From contig JBJMLA010000022.1 of NCBI GenBank assembly GCA_045805505.1, forward strand, positions 1-44,509: a DNA stretch of 44,509 nucleotides, in the 5' to 3' direction. This DNA is from BP-464 sp045805505. GTDB lineage: Bacteria > Actinomycetota > Thermoleophilia > Solirubrobacterales > Solirubrobacteraceae. Shown in pieces: positions 23,631 to 30,730 of this stretch (its first letter is position 1; the number at the start of each line of letters is the position of its first letter). The translations under genes and the position numbers were made by a program. The notes under the pieces are model-generated. The model had not been told where the DNA came from, did not search any database, and worked only from the letters and a program-made list of their open reading frames with translations.

Positions 23631-25808
23631 TCAGGCCCGGCCGAGGTCGCGCGCGACGCGCGCGGCGTACCCGGCGGTGGCGCGGCGGCGCGCGGTGTCG
23701 GGCGCCGGCCACATGGCGATCAGGCCGCCGCCGAAGACGATGAGGCCGCCGATCCAGATCCAGGCGACGAGCGGCGAAACGATCAGCCGGAACGTCGCGG
23801 CCGGCGTCCCCGAGGCGTAGCTCTCGACGATCTTCTCCAGGCCGACGCGGAAGGCGATGACCTGCTGGCGGACGGGCTGCTTGTCCGCGGCCATCTTGCG
23901 GATCGCCCGGTCGTAGAGCTTCATCTCGGCGCGCAGCGGCCCGAGGTCGGGAGAGATCGCGGTCCAGATGTCGCGGCGCAGCCCGGCGAGCATGCGCACC
24001 TCGCTGGTGTTCTCGCCGTCGAACATCCCGCTGACCGGCGCGAACGGCGCGCTGGCCGGATACCAGCCCTTCGTCGGCTCGAGCGTCGCCTGGTGGACGC
24101 CGTCCTTGGACACGTCGAGCACCGCGCCGAACGTGATCCGCTCGACGCGGCCGTCGCTGGTCTCCACGCGGCCGATGGGCTTGACGTACTTGATGTCGTA
24201 GTTGCCGACGTGGGCGACGTCGCCGGGCTTGATCCGCACGTCGTGGGCCTTCTGGAACGCCGAGGAGGCGGCGACGCCGATGAACAGCGTGGCCATGCCG
24301 ACGTGGACGAGGTAACCCCCGTAGCGGCGGCGGTTGCGGCGGACGAGCGAGACGACGGCCATGGGCCACGAGTCAGAGCTCATCGCCCGGCGTGCGCGCG
24401 CGCCGCGCCAGAACTCCTGCGCGACCCCGGCCAGCAGGAACGCGGCGAGCCCGAACATGGCCAGCGCCAGCGGCCGGTCGCCTGCGCCCAGCGGGATCAG
24501 GACGATGGTGGCGATCACGCCGACGGACACCGGAAAGGCGAAGTTGCGCCGCAGGTTGGCCCGCGTCGCCCGGCGCCAGGAGATCAGCGGCGCGATGCCG
24601 GCCAAGCCGACGAGCGCCAGCGACAGCGGCACCGTCCACTGGTTGAACTTCGGCGGCCCGACGTTCTCGCGCCCCCCGAAGACGTCGGTGATCAGCGGCC
24701 AGAAGGTGAAGAACCAGATGACGAAGGCCAGGCCGACGAACACCAGGTTGTTGAACAGGAACGCCGCCTCGCGCGAGAGGAACGACTCGATCTTGTGCTC
24801 GCTGCGCAGGATCGGCGCGCGCCACGAGACCAGCGCGATCGACAGGACGATCATGCCGACGATCAGCACGACGAACGGGATGCCGAGGGTCGAGGCGCCG
24901 AAAGCGTGGATCGAGTCCAGGATGCCGCTGCGCACCAGGAACGTGCCCAGCACCGCGAGGATGCCCGTCAGCAGCACGAGGCTGACGTTCCAGACGCGGA
25001 GCATCCCGCGTTTCTCCTGGATCATGATCGAGTGGATGAACGCGGTGCCGGTCAGCCACGGCAGCAGCGAAGCGTTCTCGACGGGATCCCACGCCCAGTA
25101 GCCGCCCCAGCCCAGCTCGGCGTAGCTCCAGCGGGCGCCGAGGATGATCCCGATGCCCAGGAACAGCCACGCGCCGAGGGCGAAGCGCCGCGTCGCGGTG
25201 ATCCACGCGGAGTCGACCTTGCCGACCACCAGCGCGCCGACGGCGAACGCGAACGGCACGGTGAACAGCGTGTACCCCGAGTACAGCATCGGGGGATGGA
25301 TCATCATCGACGGGTGGCGCAGCAGCGGGTTGAGCCCGGACCCCTCGCTGGGCGCCAGCGCAGAGGTGACGAACGGCGAGGCGCTGAAGAGCAGCAGGCC
25401 GGAGAAGAACGCGGCGAACCCCGCGAGCACCGCCGTGGCGATCGGCGTGACGTCGCGCATGCGCTTGCGGGTCAGGAACAGCACGAGGCTCGACCACAGC
25501 GCCAGCAGCCAGACCCACAGCAGCAGCGAGCCCTCCTGCGAGCTCCACATCGCGGCCAGCTTGTAGCCCAGCGGCGTCGTCGTCGACGAGTGGCCGGCGA
25601 CGGTCACGAACGAGAAGTCGTCGCGCAGGAAGGCCACCTCGAGGATCACCATCGCGACGGTCAGGACGCCGGCCAGCGCGTAGACCGCGCGGCGCGCCGA
25701 GGCCGCGACGTCGCGGCGCTGCATCTTCCACCCGGCGATGCCCGCACCGAGCCCGTAGAGCGCCAGCACGAACGCCAGGATCAGGCACGCGCGGCCAAGC
25801 GTCGCCAT
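23631..25808 (-). CDS. ccmF: cytochrome c maturation haem lyase CcmF
   Basis: 725 residues with about 14-15 membrane segments. The haem-handling WWD motif is clear (WGGYWAWDPVENASLLPWL). Conserved histidines lie nearby (RHPSMMIHPPMLYSGYT) and in the C-terminal half (GGYLVHVGMATLFIGVA). CcmF joins haem from CcmE to the CxxCH motif of apocytochromes outside the membrane. The large soluble segment near the C-terminus (residues ~540-670) is normal for the family. It follows ccmE by 14 bp. No ccmA, B, C, D, G or H is in the window; they must lie elsewhere or be absent. Confidence 0.94.
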   Translation of the reverse strand: MATLGRACLILAFVLALYGLGAGIAGWKMQRRDVAASARRAVYALAGVLTVAMVILEVAFLRDDFSFVTVAGHSSTTTPLGYKLAAMWSSQEGSLLLWVWLLALWSSLVLFLTRKRMRDVTPIATAVLAGFAAFFSGLLLFSASPFVTSALAPSEGSGLNPLLRHPSMMIHPPMLYSGYTLFTVPFAFAVGALVVGKVDSAWITATRRFALGAWLFLGIGIILGARWSYAELGWGGYWAWDPVENASLLPWLTGTAFIHSIMIQEKRGMLRVWNVSLVLLTGILAVLGTFLVRSGILDSIHAFGASTLGIPFVVLIVGMIVLSIALVSWRAPILRSEHKIESFLSREAAFLFNNLVFVGLAFVIWFFTFWPLITDVFGGRENVGPPKFNQWTVPLSLALVGLAGIAPLISWRRATRANLRRNFAFPVSVGVIATIVLIPLGAGDRPLALAMFGLAAFLLAGVAQEFWRGARARRAMSSDSWPMAVVSLVRRNRRRYGGYLVHVGMATLFIGVAASSAFQKAHDVRIKPGDVAHVGNYDIKYVKPIGRVETSDGRVERITFGAVLDVSKDGVHQATLEPTKGWYPASAPFAPVSGMFDGENTSEVRMLAGLRRDIWTAISPDLGPLRAEMKLYDRAIRKMAADKQPVRQQVIAFRVGLEKIVESYASGTPAATFRLIVSPLVAWIWIGGLIVFGGGLIAMWPAPDTARRRATAGYAARVARDLGRA

Positions 25809-25822
25809 CTAGGCCACCGGCC

Positions 25823-26218
25823 TCACTTCTCGGTGAACTTCGAGGGGCACTTCGTCACCAGCGAGTCCTTCTCGCCGACGAACGTCGCGCCCTCCTTCTT
25901 GAGCCGGATCCCGATCTCGCGGCCGTCGCGGAAGGGGTCAGGGACCGAACCGGTGTAGGTCACCGGAATCGAGGTGGTGCCCTCGAGGTCGCGCACGCGG
26001 AAGGTGATCGTGGTGCCGCCCTTGCGGTGGATCGACCCGTCGACGACCTTGCCGGTGACCTTGTAGGTCTCCCCCCGCTTGGCCTTGGCCAGCGCCTCGG
26101 AAGGCTTGAGCTGCGGGACCGAAGCGCTGACGGTGGTCATCACGAGGGCACCTGAGAGCAGCACCGCCGCGGTGAGCGCGACGACGAGGCGGACCTTGCG
26201 TTTGCGGGCCGGGTTCAT
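25823..26218 (-). CDS. ccmE: CcmE-type haem chaperone, cysteine variant
   Basis: 131 residues: an N-terminal membrane anchor (LVVALTAAVLLSGALVM) and the OB-fold domain with YKVTGKVVDGSIHRKG, TFRVRDLEGTTSIPVTYTG and PDPFRDGREIGI. CcmE carries haem to CcmF outside the membrane. Usual CcmE binds haem through His in HxxxY. Here the position reads KCPSKF, with Cys124 and Phe128. Cys-type CcmE (CxxxY) is known from Desulfovibrio and archaea; the Phe is a further change. It is the first gene of a ccmE-ccmF-ccmI-like-secG run. Confidence 0.9.
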   Translation of the reverse strand: MNPARKRKVRLVVALTAAVLLSGALVMTTVSASVPQLKPSEALAKAKRGETYKVTGKVVDGSIHRKGGTTITFRVRDLEGTTSIPVTYTGSVPDPFRDGREIGIRLKKEGATFVGEKDSLVTKCPSKFTEK

Positions 26219-26246
26219 GCGACTCCCAGTATGGCATTACCGAAAC

Positions 26247-26275
26247 TCAAGTCCCGGGGGAGGGTTTCCGACTAT
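26247..26275 (+). promoter_or_regulatory. possible sigma-28-like promoter before the zinc-ribbon gene
   Basis: TCAAG at 26247 and TCCGACTA at 26267-26274 resemble the TAAAG / GCCGATAA elements of flagellar-type sigma factors with nearly the right spacing. An inverted repeat GGTTTC / GAAACC (26263-26268, 26283-26288) overlaps it. Several bases deviate, so this is tentative. Confidence 0.3.
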
Positions 26276-26331
26276 GAGCAGAGAAACCTTTTGGACGGCC
26301 AAGCGTCCTTAAGGGCAGGAGCCACCCTTTC

Positions 26332-26589
26332 ATGCGAGTTCGACCCAAGCGCACCCTCATCACCCGCCGCCCCGACCGGAGCGTGCATTCCGCCCCCCGG
26401 GCGGCGCCCGCGCCTACGCCGGCACCCGCGCCGCCGGTCGTCGAGGACCATCCGCACGAGCGCCGCGCGCGCGAGTCGGGAGGGCCGATCGACAACGCGC
26501 AGTACTCCTGCAGCTGCGGCTACGTCTTCCAGGCCGCCGTCAGCACCTCGGTCGCGTGCCCGCACTGCGGCACCGGCCAGGCCTGGTAG
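26332..26589 (+). CDS. small zinc-ribbon protein
   Basis: 85 residues. The first ~50 are basic and Pro/Ala-rich (PAPTPAPAPPVVEDHPHER) and probably disordered. The last ~30 form a single zinc ribbon with two Cys pairs, YSCSCGYVF and VACPHCGTGQAW. Such ribbons bind nucleic acid or protein partners, and no specific function can be read. The ATG has AGGAG 10 nt upstream. It stands alone between the ccmE promoter region and a hairpin at 26606-26625. Confidence 0.7.
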   Translation: MRVRPKRTLITRRPDRSVHSAPRAAPAPTPAPAPPVVEDHPHERRARESGGPIDNAQYSCSCGYVFQAAVSTSVACPHCGTGQAW

Positions 26590-26605
26590 CAGTCGCGCCG
26601 CCCTC

Positions 26606-26625
26606 CGGGTCCGTCCGCGGACCCG
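26606..26625 (+). terminator. hairpin after the zinc-ribbon gene
   Basis: A perfect 8-bp stem (CGGGTCCG / CGGACCCG) with a 4-nt loop starts 17 bp after the stop codon. There is no T-run, as is common for terminators in very GC-rich genomes. Confidence 0.5.
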
Positions 26626-26639
26626 CCTACCGTCGCGCC

Positions 26640-26732
26640 ATGCCGCCTGTCATGACGCGCACCGCGCTGTGGTCCTGGGCCCTGGTCATCACGGCGATCC
26701 TCGCCGCGCTGCTCAGCGCACCGGGCACCTAG
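26640..26732 (+). CDS. 30-residue single-span membrane peptide
   Basis: A short frame starting MPPVMTRTALWSWALVI and ending SAPGT, with one hydrophobic helix. A TACCGT box ends 6 nt before the ATG, the same leaderless layout as other genes here, and the SDR start follows its stop by 3 bp. Frame use and the promoter support it as real. Similarity to a known family is not evident. It could instead be a leader that couples translation of the SDR gene. Confidence 0.45.
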   Translation: MPPVMTRTALWSWALVITAILAALLSAPGT

Positions 26733-26735
26733 CCC

Positions 26736-27443
26736 GTGAGGGCGCTGGTCACCGGCGCGGCCGGAGGCATCGGCCGCGCGATCGTCGAGGCGCTCGACGG
26801 CGACGTCATCGGCTGTGACCTGCCCGGCACCGGCGCGGATGTCGAGTTCGACCAGCGCGACCCCGAGGCGGTGCGAGCCGGCGTCGCCGAGGCGGTGAGC
26901 CGGCTCGGCGGGCTCGACGCGCTCGTCGCCAACGCGGGGATCGTCGACACGCTGCATCGCGCCGAGCGCTTCCCGGCCGACGCGTGGGCCGGTGACCTCG
27001 AGGCCAACCTGACGGGCGCCTTCCTCGTGGCGCAGGCGGCCTTCGCGGCGCTGCGCGAGTCCGCCGCGCCGGCGATCGTCTTCGTCTCCTCCGCCTCGGC
27101 CGAGCTCGGACTGCCGGGGCAGGCGGCCTACACCGCGTCGAAGGCCGGGCTCGTCGGGCTGGCCCGCACCCTGGCCGCCGAATGGGGACCGCGGGGCATC
27201 CGCGTCAACGTCGTGATGCCCGGCCTGATCGGCACGCCCAAGGTCCGCGCGCTGCCCGAGCCCGTCCTGACGGCGATGACGCGGACGATCCCGCTCGGGC
27301 GCGTCGGGGAGCCGGCGGACGTCGCGCGGACGATCGCGTTCCTGCTCGGTCCCGGCGCGGCCTACGTCCACGGCCAGGTCCTGCGCATCGACGGCGGGCT
27401 CGGACTCGCCGGGGCCGCGCTGACGGCGGGCGAGCAGTCCTGA
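26736..27443 (+). CDS. short-chain dehydrogenase/reductase (SDR)
   Basis: 235 residues with the classical SDR set: cofactor loop TGAAGGIGRA, NAG (VANAGIVD), catalytic Ser in VFVSSASAELG and YTASK (Tyr-x3-Lys). The C-terminus GQVLRIDGG is typical of FabG-like members. The Asp in CDLPG at the end of strand 2 suggests NAD(H) preference. The GTG start comes 3 bp after the small membrane peptide. It is followed by a DoxX protein at a CTGA overlap, so the two are probably co-expressed. Substrate unknown. Confidence 0.88.
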   Translation: MRALVTGAAGGIGRAIVEALDGDVIGCDLPGTGADVEFDQRDPEAVRAGVAEAVSRLGGLDALVANAGIVDTLHRAERFPADAWAGDLEANLTGAFLVAQAAFAALRESAAPAIVFVSSASAELGLPGQAAYTASKAGLVGLARTLAAEWGPRGIRVNVVMPGLIGTPKVRALPEPVLTAMTRTIPLGRVGEPADVARTIAFLLGPGAAYVHGQVLRIDGGLGLAGAALTAGEQS

Positions 27444-27805
27444 GGCGCCGCGTCGAGCTCGCCACCGGCGTCGTCTTCGTCATCGCGTCGCTGCCGAAGT
27501 TCTTCGCCTTCGGCTGGGAGCTCGACGCGTTCCGGCGCTTCGGGCTGCCCGCGCCCGAGGCGTGGGTGATCGCCGCCGGCGTCATCGAGCTGGCCGGCGG
27601 CGTCCTGCTGATAACCGGGCGACATGTCCGGGCGGCGGCGCTGGTCCTCGGCGCGACGATGGCCGTCGCCGTCTGGTCCTCGGGGATCCTGGAGGGCGAC
27701 GTCATCCCCAGCCTGACGCTGGCCCCGGTGCTGCTCGTCGCGTGCGTGTATCTCCTCAGACGCGAGCGCGCCATGTCGCCAACATCCGGGCGCACCGCGT
27801 GTTGA
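27440..27805 (+). CDS. DoxX-family membrane protein with an apparent CTG start
   Basis: About 121 residues with four hydrophobic segments in the DoxX pattern: ELATGVVFVIASLPKFFAF, then AWVIAAGVIELAGGVLLITG, ALVLGATMAVAVW and TLAPVLLVACVYLL. DoxX proteins are small quinone- or redox-linked membrane proteins of varied role. No ATG, GTG or TTG lies near the family-like N-terminus. The only sensible start is the CTG at 27440, which overlaps the SDR stop as CTGA and gives a start of the expected length. Translation is then probably coupled to the SDR. Confidence 0.72.
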   Translation: MRRRVELATGVVFVIASLPKFFAFGWELDAFRRFGLPAPEAWVIAAGVIELAGGVLLITGRHVRAAALVLGATMAVAVWSSGILEGDVIPSLTLAPVLLVACVYLLRRERAMSPTSGRTAC

Positions 27806-27811
27806 ACGGGC

Positions 27812-28117
27812 ATGGATCCCTGCGCGCGTCTCGGAGACACCGTCGTGCTCGATGGCCATGACCTCCACACGCTCGTCGAGCGGGTGGAGGCGGAGCTCGG
27901 ACGCGGCGAGCGGCTGCTGTGCGTCGACGCCAGCGACCTGGAGGCGCCGCTGGCGGGCCTGCTGGTCTCCGTGATCGCCCCGAGCGCGCGGCTCACCGCG
28001 CGCTGCGGCGGGCACCTGACCGTGCTGTGCTCGCTTCCGGAAGCGCGGGGCCAGCTCGCCGCCCTCGGCGTCGCGGTCCTCTCGGACCGCACGATCGCCC
28101 GGGCGGTCCTCGCCTAG
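27812..28117 (+). CDS. STAS-like small protein
   Basis: 101 residues with an alternating strand/helix pattern like STAS domains of anti-sigma antagonists: GDTVVLDGHDLHTLVERV, RLLCVDASDLEAPLAGLLV, RCGGHLTVLCSLPEARGQL, ALGVAVLSDRTIARAVLA. The phosphorylatable Ser/Thr of true antagonists (DSTG-type) is not present, as the matching spot reads DLEAPLAG. It follows the DoxX gene by 6 bp and converges on the diguanylate cyclase with both stop codons in one CTAG. A regulatory binding role is possible. The family assignment is from pattern only. Confidence 0.5.
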   Translation: MDPCARLGDTVVLDGHDLHTLVERVEAELGRGERLLCVDASDLEAPLAGLLVSVIAPSARLTARCGGHLTVLCSLPEARGQLAALGVAVLSDRTIARAVLA

Positions 28118-29424
28118 GGGCCGTCGGCACCCTCGGCGTGCAGGTCGGCGAGGTAGGCCGCGAGCGAGCCGAGCTCGGCCTTGTCGAAGTGCGCCTCGGC
28201 CCCGGCCTCCATCAGCGCGCGATGGATCCGCCGATCGTCGGTCGACGTGAAGGCGACGATCTTGGTCGCCGGCGAGATCCGCGAGACCTCGCGCGTGCCG
28301 TGCAGCCCGTCGACGCCCGGCATGTTCCAGTCCATCAGCACGACGTCGGGCGCCAGCGCCTCGACGAGCTCGGCGGCCTCCGCCCCGTCGGCGGCCTCGC
28401 CGACGATCTCGACGGTCGGGCCCTCCAGCGTGAGCCGCAGGAGGCTGCGGATGCCCTCGACGTCGTCGACCACGACGACCCGCAGCGGCGGCCGGTCGAC
28501 CGTGGGTTCGGCGGGCGTCGACACCGTGATGGCCACCGCGGGGACCGGCGCGAGCACCGCGCCGTCGCGTCCGCCGCGCTTGACCGCGTAGAGCGCCTGA
28601 TCGGCGCGGGCGACGAGGCCGGGTGGATCGTCGCCGTCCCAGGTCGCACAGCCGATGCTCAGCGTCAGCTCGGGGTACTCCTGATCGGCGCGGATCGTCT
28701 CGACGAGCTCGTGGGCCACCCGCATGGCGGCGCCCGAGTCGGCCCCGGGCAGCAGTGCGATGAACTCGTCGCCGCCCCAGCGACCGGCCACGTCGGTGTC
28801 GCGCAGACGCGTGTCGAGTGCGCGGGCGACGAGGCGCAGCGCGTCGTCACCCGTTGCGTGCCCGTGGACGTCGTTGATCTGCTTGAAGTTGTCGAGGTCG
28901 ATGAGCAGCAACGAGAGGTCGAGGTCGTGGCGGCGGGCCGAGTTGATCTGGGCCACGATCTGGCGCAGCAGGTAGCGCCGGTTGTAGAGGCGGGTCAGCG
29001 AGTCGGTGTGGATGAGCTCGCGCAGCTCGGCCTGCTGGTCGTCGAGCTCGGCCTGCAGCCGCTGCAGGCGGCCGGCCGTCTGGACCCGCACGGCGATCTC
29101 CGACGGCGTGACCGAGCCGATGAGGTACTCGTCGGCGCCCTCGGCCCAGCCGGCGAGCGCCTTCTCCAGATCGAGCTCGCGCTCGTAGACGACGACACGC
29201 GCGCGGCGCAGGCGCTCGTCGGAGCGGAAGTGCTCGATCAGCGAACCGCCCTCGGGCCAGGCCAGCGCCGCCTCGACCAGCGCGACCTCCGGCAGCTCGC
29301 CCTCGCAGAGCCGCACGGCGTCGAGCGCGTCGTCGGCCTCGATGACCTCCCAGCCGAGCCGGTCCAGAACCTCCCATGCCTCTTGGCGCATGGACTCCGA
29401 CCTATGTGCGATCAGGATGCGCAT
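28114..29424 (-). CDS. receiver-GGDEF-receiver protein (diguanylate cyclase)
   Basis: 436 residues in three parts. Residues ~1-120 are a degenerate receiver (RILIAHRSES, PEVALVEAAL, with no phospho-acceptor Asp). Residues ~135-295 are a GGDEF domain with the intact signature GRWGGDEF, metal-site DLDNFKQIND, and an inhibitory RxxD (RDTD) five residues before GGDEF. Residues ~315-430 are a canonical receiver with the acidic pair VVVVDD, VVLMDWNMPGVDG, Thr/Ser in AFTSTD and Lys in FDKAEL. It should make c-di-GMP under control of the C-terminal receiver. A purine-rich GAGGGGG ribosome binding site precedes the ATG. The placement of the working receiver after the GGDEF domain is unusual. No histidine kinase is adjacent. 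Confidence 0.9.
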   Translation of the reverse strand: MRILIAHRSESMRQEAWEVLDRLGWEVIEADDALDAVRLCEGELPEVALVEAALAWPEGGSLIEHFRSDERLRRARVVVYERELDLEKALAGWAEGADEYLIGSVTPSEIAVRVQTAGRLQRLQAELDDQQAELRELIHTDSLTRLYNRRYLLRQIVAQINSARRHDLDLSLLLIDLDNFKQINDVHGHATGDDALRLVARALDTRLRDTDVAGRWGGDEFIALLPGADSGAAMRVAHELVETIRADQEYPELTLSIGCATWDGDDPPGLVARADQALYAVKRGGRDGAVLAPVPAVAITVSTPAEPTVDRPPLRVVVVDDVEGIRSLLRLTLEGPTVEIVGEAADGAEAAELVEALAPDVVLMDWNMPGVDGLHGTREVSRISPATKIVAFTSTDDRRIHRALMEAGAEAHFDKAELGSLAAYLADLHAEGADGP

Positions 29425-29470
29425 GGCGAAACCCCCTCGTCGTCCGTGACGAAGCGGCTCTTATGGCGTC

Positions 29471-29496
29471 CCCGATCAGCCCTCGGGCCAATCGGG
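29471..29496 (-). terminator. hairpin between dinB and the diguanylate cyclase gene
   Basis: Two 12-nt arms (CCCGATCAGCCC and GGGCCAATCGGG) around a 2-nt centre pair fully if G-U pairs are allowed on the minus-strand RNA. It lies 12 bp after the dinB stop. There is no U-tract. Confidence 0.5.
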
Positions 29497-29508
29497 CAAA
29501 TGGGGGGC

Positions 29509-30696
29509 TCAGTCGGGCAGCAGCGGGACCGTCATGCCGGGATCGCGGCCGAGCAGGACGGCGCGGGTGATAGCGGCGGAGCCGTAGCGGTCGCGGACCT
29601 CGTCGAGCGCGGAGTCCAGCGCGCGCCGCGGATCGAGCGGCAGCGCCAGCTGCACCGCGCTGTCGTCGGCGAGGTTGGTCAGCGAGACGCCGATCAGGGT
29701 GATCCCCTGCGCGCGGATCAGCGGCATCGACGTGGCCAGCAGCTCCCGCGCGGCCGCCAGCAGCGGCTGCGTGTCGCCGGTCGCCTCGCTGAGCGTGTGC
29801 GAGCGCGTCGCTCGCGAGTAGTCGCCGAAGCGCAACCGCAGCACCACGGTGCGGCACACCCGGTGCGCGCCGCGCAGCCGCCGCGCGAGCCGGTCGACGA
29901 GCCCGATGAGGTAGGTCTCGAGCTCGCGGTGGGTGCGGTGCCCGCGACCGAGGGCACGCTGCGCGCCCATCGATCGGCGCCGCCGTCCGCTGCGCACGGG
30001 CCGCGGGTCGCGGTTGTGGGCCAGCGCGTGCAGATGGCGGCCGGAGGCGCGCCCGACGATGCCCACCAGCGCCTCCTCGCCCGCGTGGGCCAGCTGCGCG
30101 ACGGTCCGGATGCCGTGCGCGTGCAGCTTGCCCGCGGTGACCTCGCCCACGCCCCACAGCCGCTCGACCGGCAGCGGATGCAGGAACGCGATCTCGCGCT
30201 CGGGCTCGACGATCAGCAGGCCGTCGGGTTTGGCCACCGCGCTGGCCACCTTGGCCAGGAACTTCGTGCGCGCGACGCCGACGGTGATCGGCAGGCCGAC
30301 CTCCTCGAGCACCCGGCGGCGCAGCCGCACCGCGATCTCCTCCGGGGTCCCGGCGATCCGCTGCATCCCGCGCACGTCGAGGAACGCCTCGTCGATCGAG
30401 ATCCCCTCGACCAGCGGCGACGTGTCGCGGAAGATCGCGAAGACCGCCTTGCTGGCGGCCGAGTACGCCGCCATGCGCGGCGGCACGACCACCGCGTCCG
30501 GGCAGCAGCGCCGCCACGCCCGCCCGCCCATCGCGGTGCGCACGCCGCGGGCCTTGGCCTCGTAGGAGGCGGCGAGCACCACGCCGCCTCCGACGACGAC
30601 CGGCCGCCCGCGCAACGACGGGTCGTCGCGCTGCTCGACGGAGGCGTAGAAGGCGTCGAGGTCCGCGTGGAGGATGGTCGCCGCTGACACGAACAC
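29509..30696 (-). CDS. dinB: DNA polymerase IV (Y-family translesion polymerase)
   Basis: About 395 residues with the Y-family catalytic motifs ILHADLDAFYASVEQ (metal-binding Asp and steric-gate region) and SIDEAFLD (Asp-Glu pair). A helix-hairpin-helix thumb follows (LWGVGEVTAGKLHAHGIRTV), then the little-finger domain (HRTHRELETYLIGLVDRLAR). It copies past DNA lesions. I place the start at the GTG of VFVSAATILHADLDAF, as in actinobacterial relatives I recall; a GTG 6 bp further in is the alternative. The usual C-terminal beta-clamp motif is not obvious; QLALPLD is a likely form. The start lies inside an SOS box, so it should be LexA-controlled. Confidence 0.93.
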   Translation of the reverse strand: MFVSAATILHADLDAFYASVEQRDDPSLRGRPVVVGGGVVLAASYEAKARGVRTAMGGRAWRRCCPDAVVVPPRMAAYSAASKAVFAIFRDTSPLVEGISIDEAFLDVRGMQRIAGTPEEIAVRLRRRVLEEVGLPITVGVARTKFLAKVASAVAKPDGLLIVEPEREIAFLHPLPVERLWGVGEVTAGKLHAHGIRTVAQLAHAGEEALVGIVGRASGRHLHALAHNRDPRPVRSGRRRRSMGAQRALGRGHRTHRELETYLIGLVDRLARRLRGAHRVCRTVVLRLRFGDYSRATRSHTLSEATGDTQPLLAAARELLATSMPLIRAQGITLIGVSLTNLADDSAVQLALPLDPRRALDSALDEVRDRYGSAAITRAVLLGRDPGMTVPLLPD

Positions 30697-30703
30697 ATGT
30701 TCG
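30690..30703. promoter_or_regulatory. LexA SOS box
   Basis: CGAACACATGTTCG matches the actinobacterial SOS consensus CGAAC-N4-GTTCG exactly. It covers the dinB start codon and lies about 28-41 bp upstream of the divergent L,D-transpeptidase start, over the place of its -35 element. LexA could repress both genes. Confidence 0.8.
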
Positions 30704-30712
30704 CATGAGCGG

Positions 30713-30722
30713 CGGATAGCCT
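30713..30722. promoter_or_regulatory. overlapping divergent -10 boxes of dinB and the L,D-transpeptidase gene
   Basis: Plus-strand TAGCCT (30717-30722) ends 8 nt before the transpeptidase ATG. Minus-strand TATCCG (30718-30713) lies 16 nt before the dinB GTG. The two share the central TA. Confidence 0.4.
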
Positions 30723-30730
30723 CGCCTGGC

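Noticed and set aside
27812..28117. STAS-like protein as a true anti-sigma antagonist
   Set aside because: The phosphorylatable Ser/Thr motif is missing and no anti-sigma kinase is nearby, so only a fold-level call is kept.
27919..30687. Plus-strand open frame of about 920 codons opposite the GGDEF protein and dinB
   Set aside because: It is antisense to two genes with intact catalytic motifs and has no recognisable domain.
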